Shown: positions 9,656 through 20,770, numbered from the stretch's first letter. The stretch: 64,000 bases of DNA from Streptomyces sp. APSN-46.1 (GCF_022815725.1 NZ_JALGRF010000002.1:496001-560000); one strand, 5' to 3'. The notes: generated by a model from the letters alone, not told the origin. A program made the numbers and translations.

Positions 9656-9678
9656 CAGCCTGATCCGCGCGGGACGGC

Positions 9679-11601
9679 CTAGTCGACCTCGGCCACCGCC
9701 TGCGCGAACTGCGCCGTGTACAGGCGGGCGTACGCGCCGTTCGAGGCCAGCAGCCCCTCGTGCGTGCCCTGCTCCACGATCGAGCCGTTCTCCATCACCA
9801 GGATCACGTCCGCGTCGCGGATCGTGGACAGCCGGTGCGCGATCACGAAGGACGTACGGCCGTGCGCCAGGCGCGCCATCGCCTTCTGGATCAGCACCTC
9901 GGTACGGGTGTCCACCGAGCTCGTCGCCTCGTCGAGCACCAGGATCACCGGGTCCGAGAGGAACGCCCGGGCGATGGTGATCAGCTGCTTCTCGCCCGCG
10001 CTGACGCCCGCGCCCTCGTCGTCCAGCACGGTGTCGTAACCGTCCGGGAGGGTGCGGATGAACCGGTCCGCGTGCGCGGCCCGCGCCGCCTCCTCGACCT
10101 CGGTGCGGGTGACCTCGCGCGCGGCACCGTAGGCGATGTTCTCCGCGATCGTGCCGCCGAAGAGCCAGGTGTCCTGGAGCACCATGCCGATGCCGCCGCG
10201 CAGTTCCTCGCGGGTCATCTTCGCGATGTCCACGCCGTCGAGGGCGATCCGGCCGCCCGTGACCTCGTAGAACCGCATCAGGAGGTTGACGAGCGTGGTC
10301 TTGCCGGCGCCCGTCGGGCCGACGATGGCGACCGTGTGGCCCGGCTCGACCGCGAGCGACAGGTTCTCGATCAGCGGCTTGTCGGGCTCATAGCGGAAGG
10401 CCACCTTGTCGAGGGTGACCTGCCCCCTCAGCTTCTCCGGACGCTCCGGAACCTCGGCGTCCGGCTCCTGCTCCGCCGCGTCCAGCAGCTCGTACACCCG
10501 CTCCGCCGAGGCGACACCGGACTGCACCAGGTTCGCCATCGAGGCGACCTGCGTCAGCGGCATCGAGAACTGGCGCGAGTACTGGATGAAGGCCTGCACG
10601 TCGCCGATGGACAGGGTGCCCGAGGCCACCCGCAGACCACCGACCACCGCGATCAGCACGTAGTTGATGTTCGAGATGAAGAACATCACCGGCTGCATGA
10701 TCCCGCTGACCAGCTGCGCCTTGAACGAGGCCCGGAACAGCGCCTCGTTCTGCTCGGCGAAGACCGCCGCGGACTCCTTCTGCCGGCCGAAGACCTTGAC
10801 CAGGCTGTGCCCCGAGTACATCTCCTCGATGTGCGCGTTGAGCACGCCGGTGGTCTTCCACTGCGCCACGAAGTGCGGCTGCGACTTCTTGCCGATCTTC
10901 GCCGCGACGAACACCGACACCGGCACCGTCACCAGCGCGACCAGCGCCAGCAGCGGCGAGATCCAGAACATCATCGCCAGCACACCGACGATCGTCAGCA
11001 GCGAGTTCAGCAGCTGCCCCATCGTCTGCTGGAGCGTCTGCCCGATGTTGTCGATGTCGTTCGTCGCCCGGCTGAGCACCTCACCGCGCTTCTGGCTGTC
11101 GAAGTACGACAGCGGCAACCGCGACAGCTTCGCCTGCAACTCCTCGCGCATCCGGTACACGGTGCCGTTCATCACATGGTTCGACAGCCGCGTCGCGACC
11201 AGCATCAACAGGCCGGCCAGGGTGAAGACCACCAGCGCCCAGACCGCCACCACGCCGACGGCCCCGAAGTCGATGCCCTCGCCCGGGGTGAAGTCGGTGC
11301 CGGACAGCATGTCCGCCATCCCGCCCTGGCCGTCGGCGCGCAGCCCGTCCAGCGCCTGCTGCTTGGTGATGCCGGCCGGCATCTGCCGGCCGACGATCCC
11401 CGCGAAGACCAGGTCGGTGGCCTCGCCGAGGATCTTCGGACCGACGACCGCGCAGGCGACGCTGCCTATGACGGCGAGGACCATGCCCCACAGCTTGGCC
11501 CGGTCCTGCGCGAGCTGCCGCAGCAGCCGCTTGCCCGAGCCCTTGAAGTCCAGGGACCGCTCGGCGGGCCCCATCATCATCCGTCCTCCGGGCCCGCTCA
11601 T
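9679..11601 (-). CDS. ABC exporter half-transporter, catalytic subunit (TMD-NBD)
   Basis: A 640-residue fusion of a six-helix membrane domain (about 40-350) and an ATPase domain (about 390-630). The ATPase has Walker A GPTGAGKTT, a signature loop written GVSAGEKQL, and a canonical Walker B LVLDEATSSVD with the catalytic Glu, then the H-loop IAHRLSTI. It overlaps the upstream half-transporter by 4 bp (ATGA), so the two are translationally coupled and should form one heterodimer. It provides the hydrolysing Walker B. Substrate is unknown. Relatives export drugs, lipids or peptides. Confidence 0.93.
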   Translation of the reverse strand: MSGPGGRMMMGPAERSLDFKGSGKRLLRQLAQDRAKLWGMVLAVIGSVACAVVGPKILGEATDLVFAGIVGRQMPAGITKQQALDGLRADGQGGMADMLSGTDFTPGEGIDFGAVGVVAVWALVVFTLAGLLMLVATRLSNHVMNGTVYRMREELQAKLSRLPLSYFDSQKRGEVLSRATNDIDNIGQTLQQTMGQLLNSLLTIVGVLAMMFWISPLLALVALVTVPVSVFVAAKIGKKSQPHFVAQWKTTGVLNAHIEEMYSGHSLVKVFGRQKESAAVFAEQNEALFRASFKAQLVSGIMQPVMFFISNINYVLIAVVGGLRVASGTLSIGDVQAFIQYSRQFSMPLTQVASMANLVQSGVASAERVYELLDAAEQEPDAEVPERPEKLRGQVTLDKVAFRYEPDKPLIENLSLAVEPGHTVAIVGPTGAGKTTLVNLLMRFYEVTGGRIALDGVDIAKMTREELRGGIGMVLQDTWLFGGTIAENIAYGAAREVTRTEVEEAARAAHADRFIRTLPDGYDTVLDDEGAGVSAGEKQLITIARAFLSDPVILVLDEATSSVDTRTEVLIQKAMARLAHGRTSFVIAHRLSTIRDADVILVMENGSIVEQGTHEGLLASNGAYARLYTAQFAQAVAEVD

Positions 11602-13331
11602 GCGGCCTCCGCCTCCGTCAGCTGGGAGAGCACGATCTCCCGGTAGGTCTCATTGCCGGCCATCAGCTCGTGGTGGCGCCCCTCGCCCACGACCTGCCCC
11701 TCGTCCAGCACGATGATCCGGTCGGCGTCACGGATCGTGGAGACCCGCTGGGCGACGATGACCACCGTCGCGTCCTCGGTCTCCCGGGCGAGCGCCGCGC
11801 GCAGCGCCGCGTCCGTCGCGTAGTCCAGGGCCGAGAAGGAGTCGTCGAACAGGTAGATCTCCGGGCGCTGCACCAGGGTGCGGGCGATGGCCAGGCGCTG
11901 GCGCTGGCCGCCGGAAACATTGGTTCCGCCCTGGGTGACGGGAGCGTCCAGGCCCCCCTCCAGCTCGGACACGAAGTCTTTCGCCTGCGCCACCTCCAGG
12001 GCCTGCCACAGCTCCTCGTCCGTGGCGTCCGGGCGCCCGTAGCGCAGGTTGGACGCCACGGTTCCGGAGAACAGGTACGGCTTCTGCGGGACCATGCCGA
12101 CCGTCCTCGCCAGCAGCTCCGGGTCGAGCCGGCGTACGTCCTCCCCGTCGACGAGCACCTCGCCGCCCGTCGCGTCGAACAGCCGGGGCACCAGGCCGAG
12201 CAGCGTGGACTTGCCGCTGCCGGTGGAACCGATCACCGCCGTGGTCTCGCCGGGGCGGGCCACCAGGTCCACCCCGCGCAGCACCGGAGCCTCGGCGCCC
12301 GGGTAGCGGAAGTCGGCGCCGCGCAGCTCCAGGCGCCCGCGCCGGGTGAGCTCGCGCACCGGGTCGGCGGGCGGGACCACGCTGGACTCGGTGTCCAGGA
12401 CCTCCTGGATCCGCTCGGCGCAGACCTCGGCGCGCGGCACCATCATGAACATGAACGTGGCCATCATCACGGCCATGACGATCTGCATCAGGTAGGCGAG
12501 GAAGGCCGTCAGCTGGCCGATCTCCATGCCGCCGCTGTCGATGCGCATCGCGCCGAACCAGATGACGGCGACGCTGGAGATGTTCACGACCACGATGACG
12601 GTGGGGAACATCAGCGCCAGCAGTCGGCCGGCGGCCAGCGAGACGCCCGTGAGGTCGGCGTTCGCCTCGCGGAAACGGTCCTTCTCGTAGTCGTCGCGGA
12701 CGAAGGCGCGGATCACCCGGTTACCGGTGATCTGCTCGCGCAGCACCCGGTTCACGGTGTCCAGGCGCGTCTGCATGGCCCGGAACAGCGGCCGCGTCCT
12801 GAAGACGATGGCGCCGACGGAGACGCCGAGCACGGGCACGACGGCCAGCAGCACCCCGGAGAGCCGCACGTCGAGCGAGAGCGCCATCGCGATGCCGCCG
12901 ACGCACATGATCGGCGCGGAGACCATCAGCGTGAAGGTCATCAGCACCAGGGTCTGGACCTGCTGAACGTCGTTCGTCGTACGGGTGATCAGCGACGGGG
13001 CGCCGAACTGCCCGAGTTCCCGGGCGGAGAAGCTCTGCACCCGGTCGAAGACGCCGGCGCGGATGTCCCGGCCGACGGCCGCCGCCGTGTGGGCGCCGAA
13101 GTAGACGGCGCCTATGTTGCATCCGAGCTGGACGAGCGAGACACCGAGCATCAGCGCGCCGAACCGCAGGATGTAGCCCGTGTCGCCGTTGACGACACCG
13201 TTGTCGATGATGTCCGCGTTGAGCGTCGGGAGGTAGAGGGTCGCGCTGGTCTGCAGGAGCTGGAGAAGGACCAGAAGAGCGATGGGTTTCCGGTACGGAC
13301 CCAGATGGGTCCGCAGAAGTCGTATGAGCAC
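11598..13331 (-). CDS. ABC exporter half-transporter, degenerate-site subunit (TMD-NBD)
   Basis: A 577-residue TMD-NBD protein, first gene of the exporter pair. The membrane domain spans about residues 15-300. The ATPase domain has Walker A GSTGSGKST and a textbook signature NVSGGQRQR, but Walker B reads IYLFDDSFSALD, with Asp where the catalytic Glu should be. This matches asymmetric heterodimers of the BmrCD, TmrAB or TM287/288 type, where one of the two ATP sites is degenerate. It starts at ATG 13331. The 144-base gap upstream, towards the sugar kinase gene, shows nothing clear. Confidence 0.93.
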   Translation of the reverse strand: MLIRLLRTHLGPYRKPIALLVLLQLLQTSATLYLPTLNADIIDNGVVNGDTGYILRFGALMLGVSLVQLGCNIGAVYFGAHTAAAVGRDIRAGVFDRVQSFSARELGQFGAPSLITRTTNDVQQVQTLVLMTFTLMVSAPIMCVGGIAMALSLDVRLSGVLLAVVPVLGVSVGAIVFRTRPLFRAMQTRLDTVNRVLREQITGNRVIRAFVRDDYEKDRFREANADLTGVSLAAGRLLALMFPTVIVVVNISSVAVIWFGAMRIDSGGMEIGQLTAFLAYLMQIVMAVMMATFMFMMVPRAEVCAERIQEVLDTESSVVPPADPVRELTRRGRLELRGADFRYPGAEAPVLRGVDLVARPGETTAVIGSTGSGKSTLLGLVPRLFDATGGEVLVDGEDVRRLDPELLARTVGMVPQKPYLFSGTVASNLRYGRPDATDEELWQALEVAQAKDFVSELEGGLDAPVTQGGTNVSGGQRQRLAIARTLVQRPEIYLFDDSFSALDYATDAALRAALARETEDATVVIVAQRVSTIRDADRIIVLDEGQVVGEGRHHELMAGNETYREIVLSQLTEAEAA

Positions 13332-13475
13332 GCGCAGGCTCCGGTTGGCAAGATCGAGGGGTTCGCTCCATCTTGGCCAACGCGGCGCCGGAACCCCAAC
13401 GATTTTCGCAAAGGCAGGTCAAAAGGAGTACCCGCGCGCCGGGAGTCCTACGCCCCCCGGAGCGTATCTAGCCAG

Positions 13476-14924
13476 CTAGAACGCCCCGGGGTGGATCTGC
13501 TCCCGCGTGGTGATGTACTGCTGGCGCACCGCCTGCCAGGCCGGGTACTCCTCGCCCGGCTCGAAGACCTGCGCCGCCGGGGCCGGCCACACCGGCGGGG
13601 TGTGCGGAGCCAGCGTGCCCTGCCGCACCCCCAGCGCCCAGGCGGCCTGCCGCGCCGCGCCCAGCGCCGCGTAGTCGGCCGGCGCCGGCACGACGATCTG
13701 GGTCCCGAACAGCCCGGGAGCCGCCGCCTGTACGGCGGGCAGCTCGGCCGCCGCGCCCAGCAGGAACACCCGGCGGATCTCGACGCCGCGCGAGCGCAGC
13801 ACGTCCAGGGCGTCCGCCAGCCCGCACAGCATGCCCTCGAACGCGGCCCGCGCCAGGTGCTCGCGCTTCATCGAGTCCCGCCGCAGCCCGGCCAGGGTCC
13901 CGGCGGTGTGCGGCAGGTTCGGCGTCCGCTCACCCTCCAGGTACGGCAGGAGTACGAGGCCGTGCGCGCCCGGCGTCGACTTCAGCGCGAGCTCCGACAG
14001 CCCCTCCAGGTCGGTGCCCAGCAGTTCGGCGGTGCCGCGCAGGGCCCGTACGGCGTTGGAGGTGTTCACCACCGGCAGATGCATGCCCCCGGCGTCGGCG
14101 AGGGAGGTGATCAGGCCGCCCGGCTCCGTCAGGGCCTCGTGGTGCACGGCCATCACCGAACCGGAGGCGCCCAGCGAGACCACCGCGTCACCGGGACCGA
14201 GGCCCAGCCCGAGGGCGGCGGCCATGGTCTCCCCGGTGCCGGCGGATATCAGCAGCCCCTCCGGCGTGGTCCCGGCGGCGTCGGCCGGGCCGAGCACCTC
14301 GGGCAGCAGGGCCATGTGCCCGAGCGCCAGCTCGACCAGGTCGGGCCGGTAGGAGCCGGTGGCCGGCGACCAGTACCCGGTGCCGGAGGCGCCGCCCCGG
14401 TCGGTGGTCCGCCGGGCCGGCCGGCCCAGCAGCTGCCAGACCAGCCAGTCGTGCGGGGACATCAGCACCGCCACCCGCCGGGCCGCCTCCGGCTCCGTGC
14501 GGGCCAGCCAGGCCAGCTTCGCGAGCGGCTGCGCGGAGTGCGGGACGCTCCCGACGGCATCGGCCCAGGCGTGGCGGCCGCCGAGCGCGTCGATCAGATC
14601 GGCCGCGGTCACCTGCCCGCGCTTGTCGTTTCCGACCAGGGCGGGACGTACGAGAGCGCCCTGCGCGTCCAGCGGCAGGATGCCGTGCTGCTGCGCGGAG
14701 ACCCCGATGGCCTGCACCCCTTCGAGGATCCCACCGCTGGCGGCCTCCCCGAGGGAGAGCAGCCAGGCCTGCGGATCGGTCTCGTACGGATTCCCGCCCT
14801 CCGGTTCTCCCGCGGGCTGCGGATGGGGCGCGTACCCCTGCCGCAGCACGGCACCCGTGTCGGTGTCACAGACGACGATGCGAGTGAAGGCGGAAGAACT
14901 GTCCAGCCCGGCGACTATCCCCAT
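13476..14924 (-). CDS. FGGY-family carbohydrate kinase (xylulokinase-like)
   Basis: A 482-residue sugar kinase with the two-domain actin-like fold. The N-terminal phosphate loop is IVAGLDSSSAFTRIVV, and the substrate region IGVSAQQHGILPLD corresponds to the GQMHG motif of xylulokinases. The mid-protein GGASGTGYWSP corresponds to the xylulokinase DASGT loop but lacks the usual Asp at its first position. The C-terminal half carries the ATP-binding loops (LGASGSVMAV, and LLGAAAELPAVQA). Likely substrate is a pentulose or related polyol, but specificity cannot be read from sequence. No sugar transporter is adjacent. Confidence 0.8.
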   Translation of the reverse strand: MGIVAGLDSSSAFTRIVVCDTDTGAVLRQGYAPHPQPAGEPEGGNPYETDPQAWLLSLGEAASGGILEGVQAIGVSAQQHGILPLDAQGALVRPALVGNDKRGQVTAADLIDALGGRHAWADAVGSVPHSAQPLAKLAWLARTEPEAARRVAVLMSPHDWLVWQLLGRPARRTTDRGGASGTGYWSPATGSYRPDLVELALGHMALLPEVLGPADAAGTTPEGLLISAGTGETMAAALGLGLGPGDAVVSLGASGSVMAVHHEALTEPGGLITSLADAGGMHLPVVNTSNAVRALRGTAELLGTDLEGLSELALKSTPGAHGLVLLPYLEGERTPNLPHTAGTLAGLRRDSMKREHLARAAFEGMLCGLADALDVLRSRGVEIRRVFLLGAAAELPAVQAAAPGLFGTQIVVPAPADYAALGAARQAAWALGVRQGTLAPHTPPVWPAPAAQVFEPGEEYPAWQAVRQQYITTREQIHPGAF

Positions 14925-14968
14925 ACGGAGAATTCTGCCGCACGGGCCGACGGACGCCCCCCGGCGCC

Positions 14969-15280
14969 TCAGGTGTTGCTGGTACCCCAGTCGTCCTCGG
15001 CGCCGGCGCCGCCCGCGCCGACCCGGTCCCGCAGCCCCCGTACCCGCTCGGCCAGCGAATCCGGCACCGCCGCGCAGGCCTTCTCGCTCACCACCGCGAA
15101 GGCCTTCCCGGCGTAGTGGAGCCCGGTCTGCCCCGCGGACTCGGCGGCGTTCCGCACGGCCGGGTTCTGCGCGACCCCGCGCGCGGACTTCTTCAGCTCC
15201 TCGTACCGCTCGCGTCCCGCCCGGGTCCCGAGCACGTACCCGAGGGCCAGTCCGACCGCGAAGACGACCTTGTACCGCAT
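14969..15280 (-). CDS. Small YtxH-like membrane protein
   Basis: About 103 residues. An N-terminal hydrophobic segment with a small-residue pattern (VVFAVGLALGYVLGTRAGRE) is followed by a charged amphipathic tail rich in Lys, Arg and Ala. That layout and the GYVLGTRAGRERY signature match the YtxH/general-stress small membrane proteins common in actinomycetes. I chose the ATG at 15280 because GAAGGG lies 8 nt upstream. The in-frame GTG nine bases earlier (15289) overlaps that ribosome site. Function is unknown. Confidence 0.75.
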   Translation of the reverse strand: MRYKVVFAVGLALGYVLGTRAGRERYEELKKSARGVAQNPAVRNAAESAGQTGLHYAGKAFAVVSEKACAAVPDSLAERVRGLRDRVGAGGAGAEDDWGTSNT

Positions 15281-15426
15281 GCCTGTCACCCTTCGTCGTG
15301 TGGTGCCCGGCCTGCTTCCGATACCGATTGGCGGAGCACCCCCCTGCTTGCGCTAATCTATGACTCGCAGCGGGCGCTCGCCCCCCGGGAAAGGCCGGAG
15401 GTGGGCTGTTCGGTGCACCGCAGCAA

Positions 15427-15499
15427 TCCCCTGTAGCTCAATTGGCAGAGCAGCCGGCTGTTAACCGGCAGGTTACTGGTTCGAGTCCAGTCGGGGGAG
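15427..15499 (+). tRNA. tRNA-Asn (GTT), copy 1
   Basis: 73 nt. Acceptor arm TCCCCTG pairs with CGGGGGA, with discriminator G at 15499. The anticodon stem GCCGG/CCGGC holds loop CTGTTAA, so the anticodon is GTT. The T arm contains GGTTCGAGTCC. CCA is not encoded. Confidence 0.96.
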
Positions 15500-15504
15500 C
15501 GCAG

Positions 15505-15577
15505 TCCCCTGTAGCTCAATTGGCAGAGCATTCGGCTGTTAACCGGAGGGTTACTGGTTCGAGTCCAGTCGGGGGAG
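15505..15577 (+). tRNA. tRNA-Asn (GTT), copy 2
   Basis: 73 nt, only 5 bases after copy 1. It is identical in the acceptor, D and T arms. The anticodon stem differs (TTCGG/CCGGA) around the same CTGTTAA loop. The two were probably made by tandem duplication and are presumably cotranscribed, ending at the hairpin that follows. Confidence 0.96.
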
Positions 15578-15582
15578 CGTGG

Positions 15583-15616
15583 AAGAAGAGGACCCCGGTG
15601 GGTCCTCTTCTTTTTT
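15583..15616 (+). terminator. Strong intrinsic terminator of the tRNA-Asn pair
   Basis: Perfect 13-bp stem, AAGAAGAGGACCC (15583-15595) with GGGTCCTCTTCTT (15600-15612), loop of 4 nt, running directly into a T stretch. It is a textbook rho-independent terminator, unusual in having a T tract in this GC-rich genome. Confidence 0.9.
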
Positions 15617-15760
15617 GCCCCCGGACCGGAACCGGGCAGCCCTCAGCGCGGTCTCTCTGAACAGGCGAAGCCGATCATGCGAGGCATCCGAGGCAGGAGA
15701 TCGTATGAGCGGCTATGCTGCGGCAGACGGCGCGCACACATGTACGCGCCACGCCGTAAA

Positions 15761-15834
15761 GGGGCGGTAGCTCAGCCGGTTAGAGCAGCGGACTCATAAT
15801 CCGTCGGCCGTGGGTTCGAGTCCCACCCGCCCCA
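15761..15834 (+). tRNA. tRNA with CAT anticodon (elongator Met or lysidine-modified Ile2)
   Basis: 74 nt. Acceptor GGGGCGG pairs with CCGCCCC, discriminator A. Anticodon loop CTCATAA gives CAT. It is not the initiator, because the acceptor starts with a normal G-C pair and the anticodon stem lacks the three consecutive G-C pairs. Elongator tRNA-Met and tRNA-Ile2 share this loop and I cannot separate them by eye. The vapBC wreck begins about 90 bases downstream. Confidence 0.9.
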
Positions 15835-15920
15835 CCCTGGCCCGGGGCCGCAGGAAGGATTCACCTGCGGTCGCGGGCTTACTGCCGTCCACGGTGCACC
15901 CCCATTGACCTGGGATTTCT

Positions 15921-16067
15921 GTCAACGGGGCGCTGCGGGACCACGTGGCCCCATCAAGCGGCTGGAGGCCGCCGAGAGGCTGGCCGCGCGGGGGAGCGGG
16001 GCGAGCCCGAGGCGGCGGCTGCGGCACATGCCGCTGCCAAGCGCGCCCGGCGGGCCGCCTTCGAGTG
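15921..16067 (+). pseudogene. VapB-type antitoxin remnant (C-terminal part, frameshifted)
   Basis: In one frame the bases read VNGALRDHVA. After a shift near 15951 they continue IKRLEAAERLAARG. After a second shift near 16005 they end EAAAAAHAAAKRARRAAFE and a TGA. Together these match, from memory, the C-terminal half of actinobacterial VapB antitoxins (VNAALRDYVARxKRLEAAExLAxRG...AAFE). The N-terminal DNA-binding half is missing. The TGA overlaps the GTG start of the toxin remnant, as in intact vapBC operons. It is not functional. Confidence 0.7.
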
Positions 16068-16316
16068 ATCACGTACCTCCTCGACACGTCCGCCCTGTGG
16101 CACCTCTTCCGTACGCCGGGGGCGTTGCGGCCCCGGGAAGGGCACGTCGCCGCCGAGCTCACCCAGCGCGGGCAACACCGCGCCGCCGGAGCCATCGATC
16201 TCCTGGTGTGTGCGACAGCGGTCCATCACGGCCACACGGTGCTCCACGTGGACAACGACTTCGCGACAGTGGCGGCGGTCCTCAAGGAAGCGCAGCGGCG
16301 AGCCGTACGCGCCTGA
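16065..16316 (+). pseudogene. VapC-type PIN-domain toxin with internal deletion
   Basis: An open frame of 83 codons from GTG 16065. It starts VITYLLDTSALWHLFRTPGA, the PIN-domain N-terminus with the first catalytic Asp. It then jumps from about residue 32 to LTQRGQHRAAGAIDLLVCATA, the C-terminal PIN motif with the last acidic residue, and ends in TVLHVDNDFATVAAVLK. Family members have about 130 residues, so some 45 residues of the middle, including the central acidic residue, are lost in frame. The RNase is almost certainly dead. An ATG further upstream (15945) in the same frame reads through antitoxin sequence and is not a real start. Confidence 0.72.
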
Positions 16317-18254
<1,938 letters not shown>

Positions 18255-18449
18255 ACGCAGGGGCCACGCATGCGGTGACCGTCGCACGGGTGTGCCTGTA
18301 CGCGACCACCGCTCACTTCGAAGACCCGCGAAGAGGCGGCTGCTCCGCTGTGCCTTGATTCATGCCGTCTGAATCGATCGAAACTGCTTGGTCCGCATCA
18401 CGGGTGAGCGTCCGCTCTTCCTCGTCGTGCACGGTAAAGAATGTAGAAA

Positions 18450-19712
18450 ATGAGCATTCTCGTACTCCACAAGTCCAACGCCAGCCGTCGCGGTCACCTG
18501 GCGAGAGCCGCAGAGTATGCGAAGAAAAACGGGGATCGACTTCTGCTTGTCGTGAAGGATCCAACCTGGGAAAAACAGTTTGCTGATGTCGTTGTGTCGG
18601 TGGACACTTCGGATGTCGAGGCCACGGTCGCCGCGGTGCGTGAACTGGCGGCCTCTGAGCCGGAACCCATTCGAGCCGTCGCGGCGTTCGTCGGGCACAG
18701 CGTGCCGGCTGCGGCTGCGGTGGCTTCTGACCTGGGATTGCCGTTCGTAAGCGAGCACGTGGCGCGCACTGTGCGCGACAAGTATGCGATGCGAGAGGCG
18801 TTCGGCTCGGAGAACGTTCCGCAGCCGGCCTACGGTCTGGCTCGGACGGTCGATGAGGCGGTGACGCAGGCCGCGCGCATCGGCTTTCCGCTGGTGCTGA
18901 AGCCGCTCATCGACAACGACAGCGGATATTTCCGTCGGGTGGACGACGTCAGTGAACTCACCGAGCATTTCGCGGTGATCCAGCGTGGCGCCTGGTCCGG
19001 GATCGCGCACAACCCGCTCTACGCGTGGATGGTGGAGAAGTACGACTCGGCGATCCTGCTGGAGGAGTACCTGCCAGGCGCGGAGGTCAGCGTCGAGTCG
19101 ATCGTCGTGGACGGTCAGGCCCATGTGGTGGCCATCCACGACAAGCCCCTCCCCATGGAGGGCCCCTACTTCGTCGATGTCCACTACGCGACCCCCAGCC
19201 GGCTGCCGGTGGAGGTGCGGGACCGCATCGTCGAGCTCACTGCCGCCTCGCACCGGGCTGTCGGCATCGAGTCGGGCGCCGTTCACACGGAATTCCGGAT
19301 CCAGAGTGACGGCACACCGAAGATCTTGGAGACGGCGGCGCGCCTCGGCGGCGGACCGATCTACCAGTCGGTTCTGCTGAGCACCGGAGTCGACATGGTC
19401 GCAGCGGTGCTGGACGTGGCTTCCGGCCGGAAACCCGATCTCCGTCCCAAGCCCGAACCCACTCCGGCCGGTTTCTACCTGTTCTTCGCGGAAAAGGCCG
19501 GGCGGATCAGCGGGATCAGCGGGGTGGAAGAGGCCGGTCTCAAGCCCCACGTGCATGAGCTCTCTCTCTACCGGAAGGTGGGGGACGCTGTCGATGTTCC
19601 GCCGCGCGTCTGGCAGTCGCATGGCCATGTGATCTTTACTGCCGACAGTGATGACGGACTCGTCGAGACGTTCGACGAGCTTGTGAAGTCCATCAAGATC
19701 GAGATCGAATAA
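18450..19712 (+). CDS. ATP-grasp ligase 1 (amino acid/peptide ligase type)
   Basis: A 420-residue ATP-grasp protein of the BacD/DdaF-like group that joins a carboxylate to an amine through an acyl phosphate. Layout: pre-ATP-grasp domain (1-110, starting MSILVLHKSNASRRGHLARA), then VRDKYAMREAF, the ATP-binding Lys in FPLVLKPL (about residue 150), the lid LLEEYLPGAEVSVES, and the metal/ATP site ETAARLGGGPIYQSV. It is the same length as ATP-grasp 2 (28349-29611) and clearly paralogous. Its phosphate loop reads IDNDSGYF instead of the usual Gly-rich loop, so substrate handling or activity may differ. Preceded by a 195-base gap with no gene. Confidence 0.9.
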   Translation: MSILVLHKSNASRRGHLARAAEYAKKNGDRLLLVVKDPTWEKQFADVVVSVDTSDVEATVAAVRELAASEPEPIRAVAAFVGHSVPAAAAVASDLGLPFVSEHVARTVRDKYAMREAFGSENVPQPAYGLARTVDEAVTQAARIGFPLVLKPLIDNDSGYFRRVDDVSELTEHFAVIQRGAWSGIAHNPLYAWMVEKYDSAILLEEYLPGAEVSVESIVVDGQAHVVAIHDKPLPMEGPYFVDVHYATPSRLPVEVRDRIVELTAASHRAVGIESGAVHTEFRIQSDGTPKILETAARLGGGPIYQSVLLSTGVDMVAAVLDVASGRKPDLRPKPEPTPAGFYLFFAEKAGRISGISGVEEAGLKPHVHELSLYRKVGDAVDVPPRVWQSHGHVIFTADSDDGLVETFDELVKSIKIEIE

Positions 19713-19755
19713 TGTTCTCGACGAGGGTCCGGGTGTACTGCCCGAGGAGCTATCT

Positions 19756-20757
19756 GTGAAAATCAGGAACGAACTGGCGCCGTACCTTGCGGGCTATGAG
19801 GAGAAGTTCACAAGCAAGGGCGAGATCCGTTGGCTCCCGCATCTTCTCTTCTTCCATGCGCAATCGCATCGTTCGGACGTGGTGAACACCGACTCGATCG
19901 GTTTTCGGTATGCCACGGACGGCGACCGCAGCTATTCGGTGGCCGACCAGGGTGACGCCGAGTCGGTACGGCTTCTGGCCGGCAGTTCCACGGTCTTCGG
20001 TATCGGTGCCAGCTCCGACGCCTGGACGCTTCCCTCGCGGCTGAACGCGCACGACGACCGGGGCGGGACCTGGCTCAACTTCGGCGGTCGCAGCTTCAAC
20101 TCGACGCAGGAGCTGCTCCTGCTCACGCTCTACCGTCACCTGTTGCCGAAGGTGGACGAGATCGTGCTGTTCTCCGGGTTCAACAACCTGAGCCTGGCGC
20201 GCATGCCGCAGATGCGAGAAGAAGATCACGGCACCTTCTTCCAGTACGGCATGTACCAGGACATATTCGCGCAGCACGACAGGGCGAAGGCGAAGTCCTC
20301 GATGCGCAACCTGCTGCGCAGGGAAAAGGAAGCGCCTGCACCGGCCGCGCCGAGCATCGACGAGCAGATCGCCTACGCCGCCGACCTCACGCTGCGCCAC
20401 CTGAGCGGGTGGAAGGCCCTGGCCTCCACCTGGGACGCGAAGATCACCTACATTCTTCAGCCGCTGTCGGGCTGGGTGCGCGACAAGGGCAGCAGGGAAG
20501 AGGAGCTCATCTTCGACGAGCTTGAGCAGCACGGCGGTTTTGCTGCGATGTACGGCGATATTCTGAGCCGCGAGGTGAATATCGAATACGCGGCGATGCT
20601 GGAGCAGGGCGCGAAGGAGATGGGCATCGACTTCGTCAACTTCAGTCCCATCATGGCCGATTCCGCCAAGCCGGATCAGTGGCTGTTCATTGACCGGATC
20701 CATCTGACCGACCACGGTCATGATTTTGTTGCCGGCAAGATTCTGGAAAACATCTAA
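19756..20757 (+). CDS. SGNH/GDSL-hydrolase-like protein
   Basis: 333 residues from GTG 19756, with GAGGAG upstream. The SGNH blocks are recognisable: block I LLAGSSTVFGIGASSD near residue 75 with the Ser, the oxyanion Gly in LNFGGRSFNSTQELLLL, block III FSGFNNLSL with Asn, and a terminal DRIHLTDHGHDFVAGKIL carrying the Asp-x2-His pair. No signal peptide is seen. Proteins like this occur beside NodU-type carbamoyltransferases in sugar and capsule loci, and the same pairing occurs here. It may act as an esterase or an acyl/carbamoyl transferase. The substrate is unknown. Confidence 0.75.
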   Translation: MKIRNELAPYLAGYEEKFTSKGEIRWLPHLLFFHAQSHRSDVVNTDSIGFRYATDGDRSYSVADQGDAESVRLLAGSSTVFGIGASSDAWTLPSRLNAHDDRGGTWLNFGGRSFNSTQELLLLTLYRHLLPKVDEIVLFSGFNNLSLARMPQMREEDHGTFFQYGMYQDIFAQHDRAKAKSSMRNLLRREKEAPAPAAPSIDEQIAYAADLTLRHLSGWKALASTWDAKITYILQPLSGWVRDKGSREEELIFDELEQHGGFAAMYGDILSREVNIEYAAMLEQGAKEMGIDFVNFSPIMADSAKPDQWLFIDRIHLTDHGHDFVAGKILENI

Positions 20758-20770
20758 CCTGGAGCCCCGC

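Noticed and set aside
11670..15116. A 1148-codon plus-strand open frame opposite the ABC exporter and sugar kinase
   Set aside because: Same shadow type, with His/Arg/Gln-rich low-information sequence antisense to genes with intact motifs.
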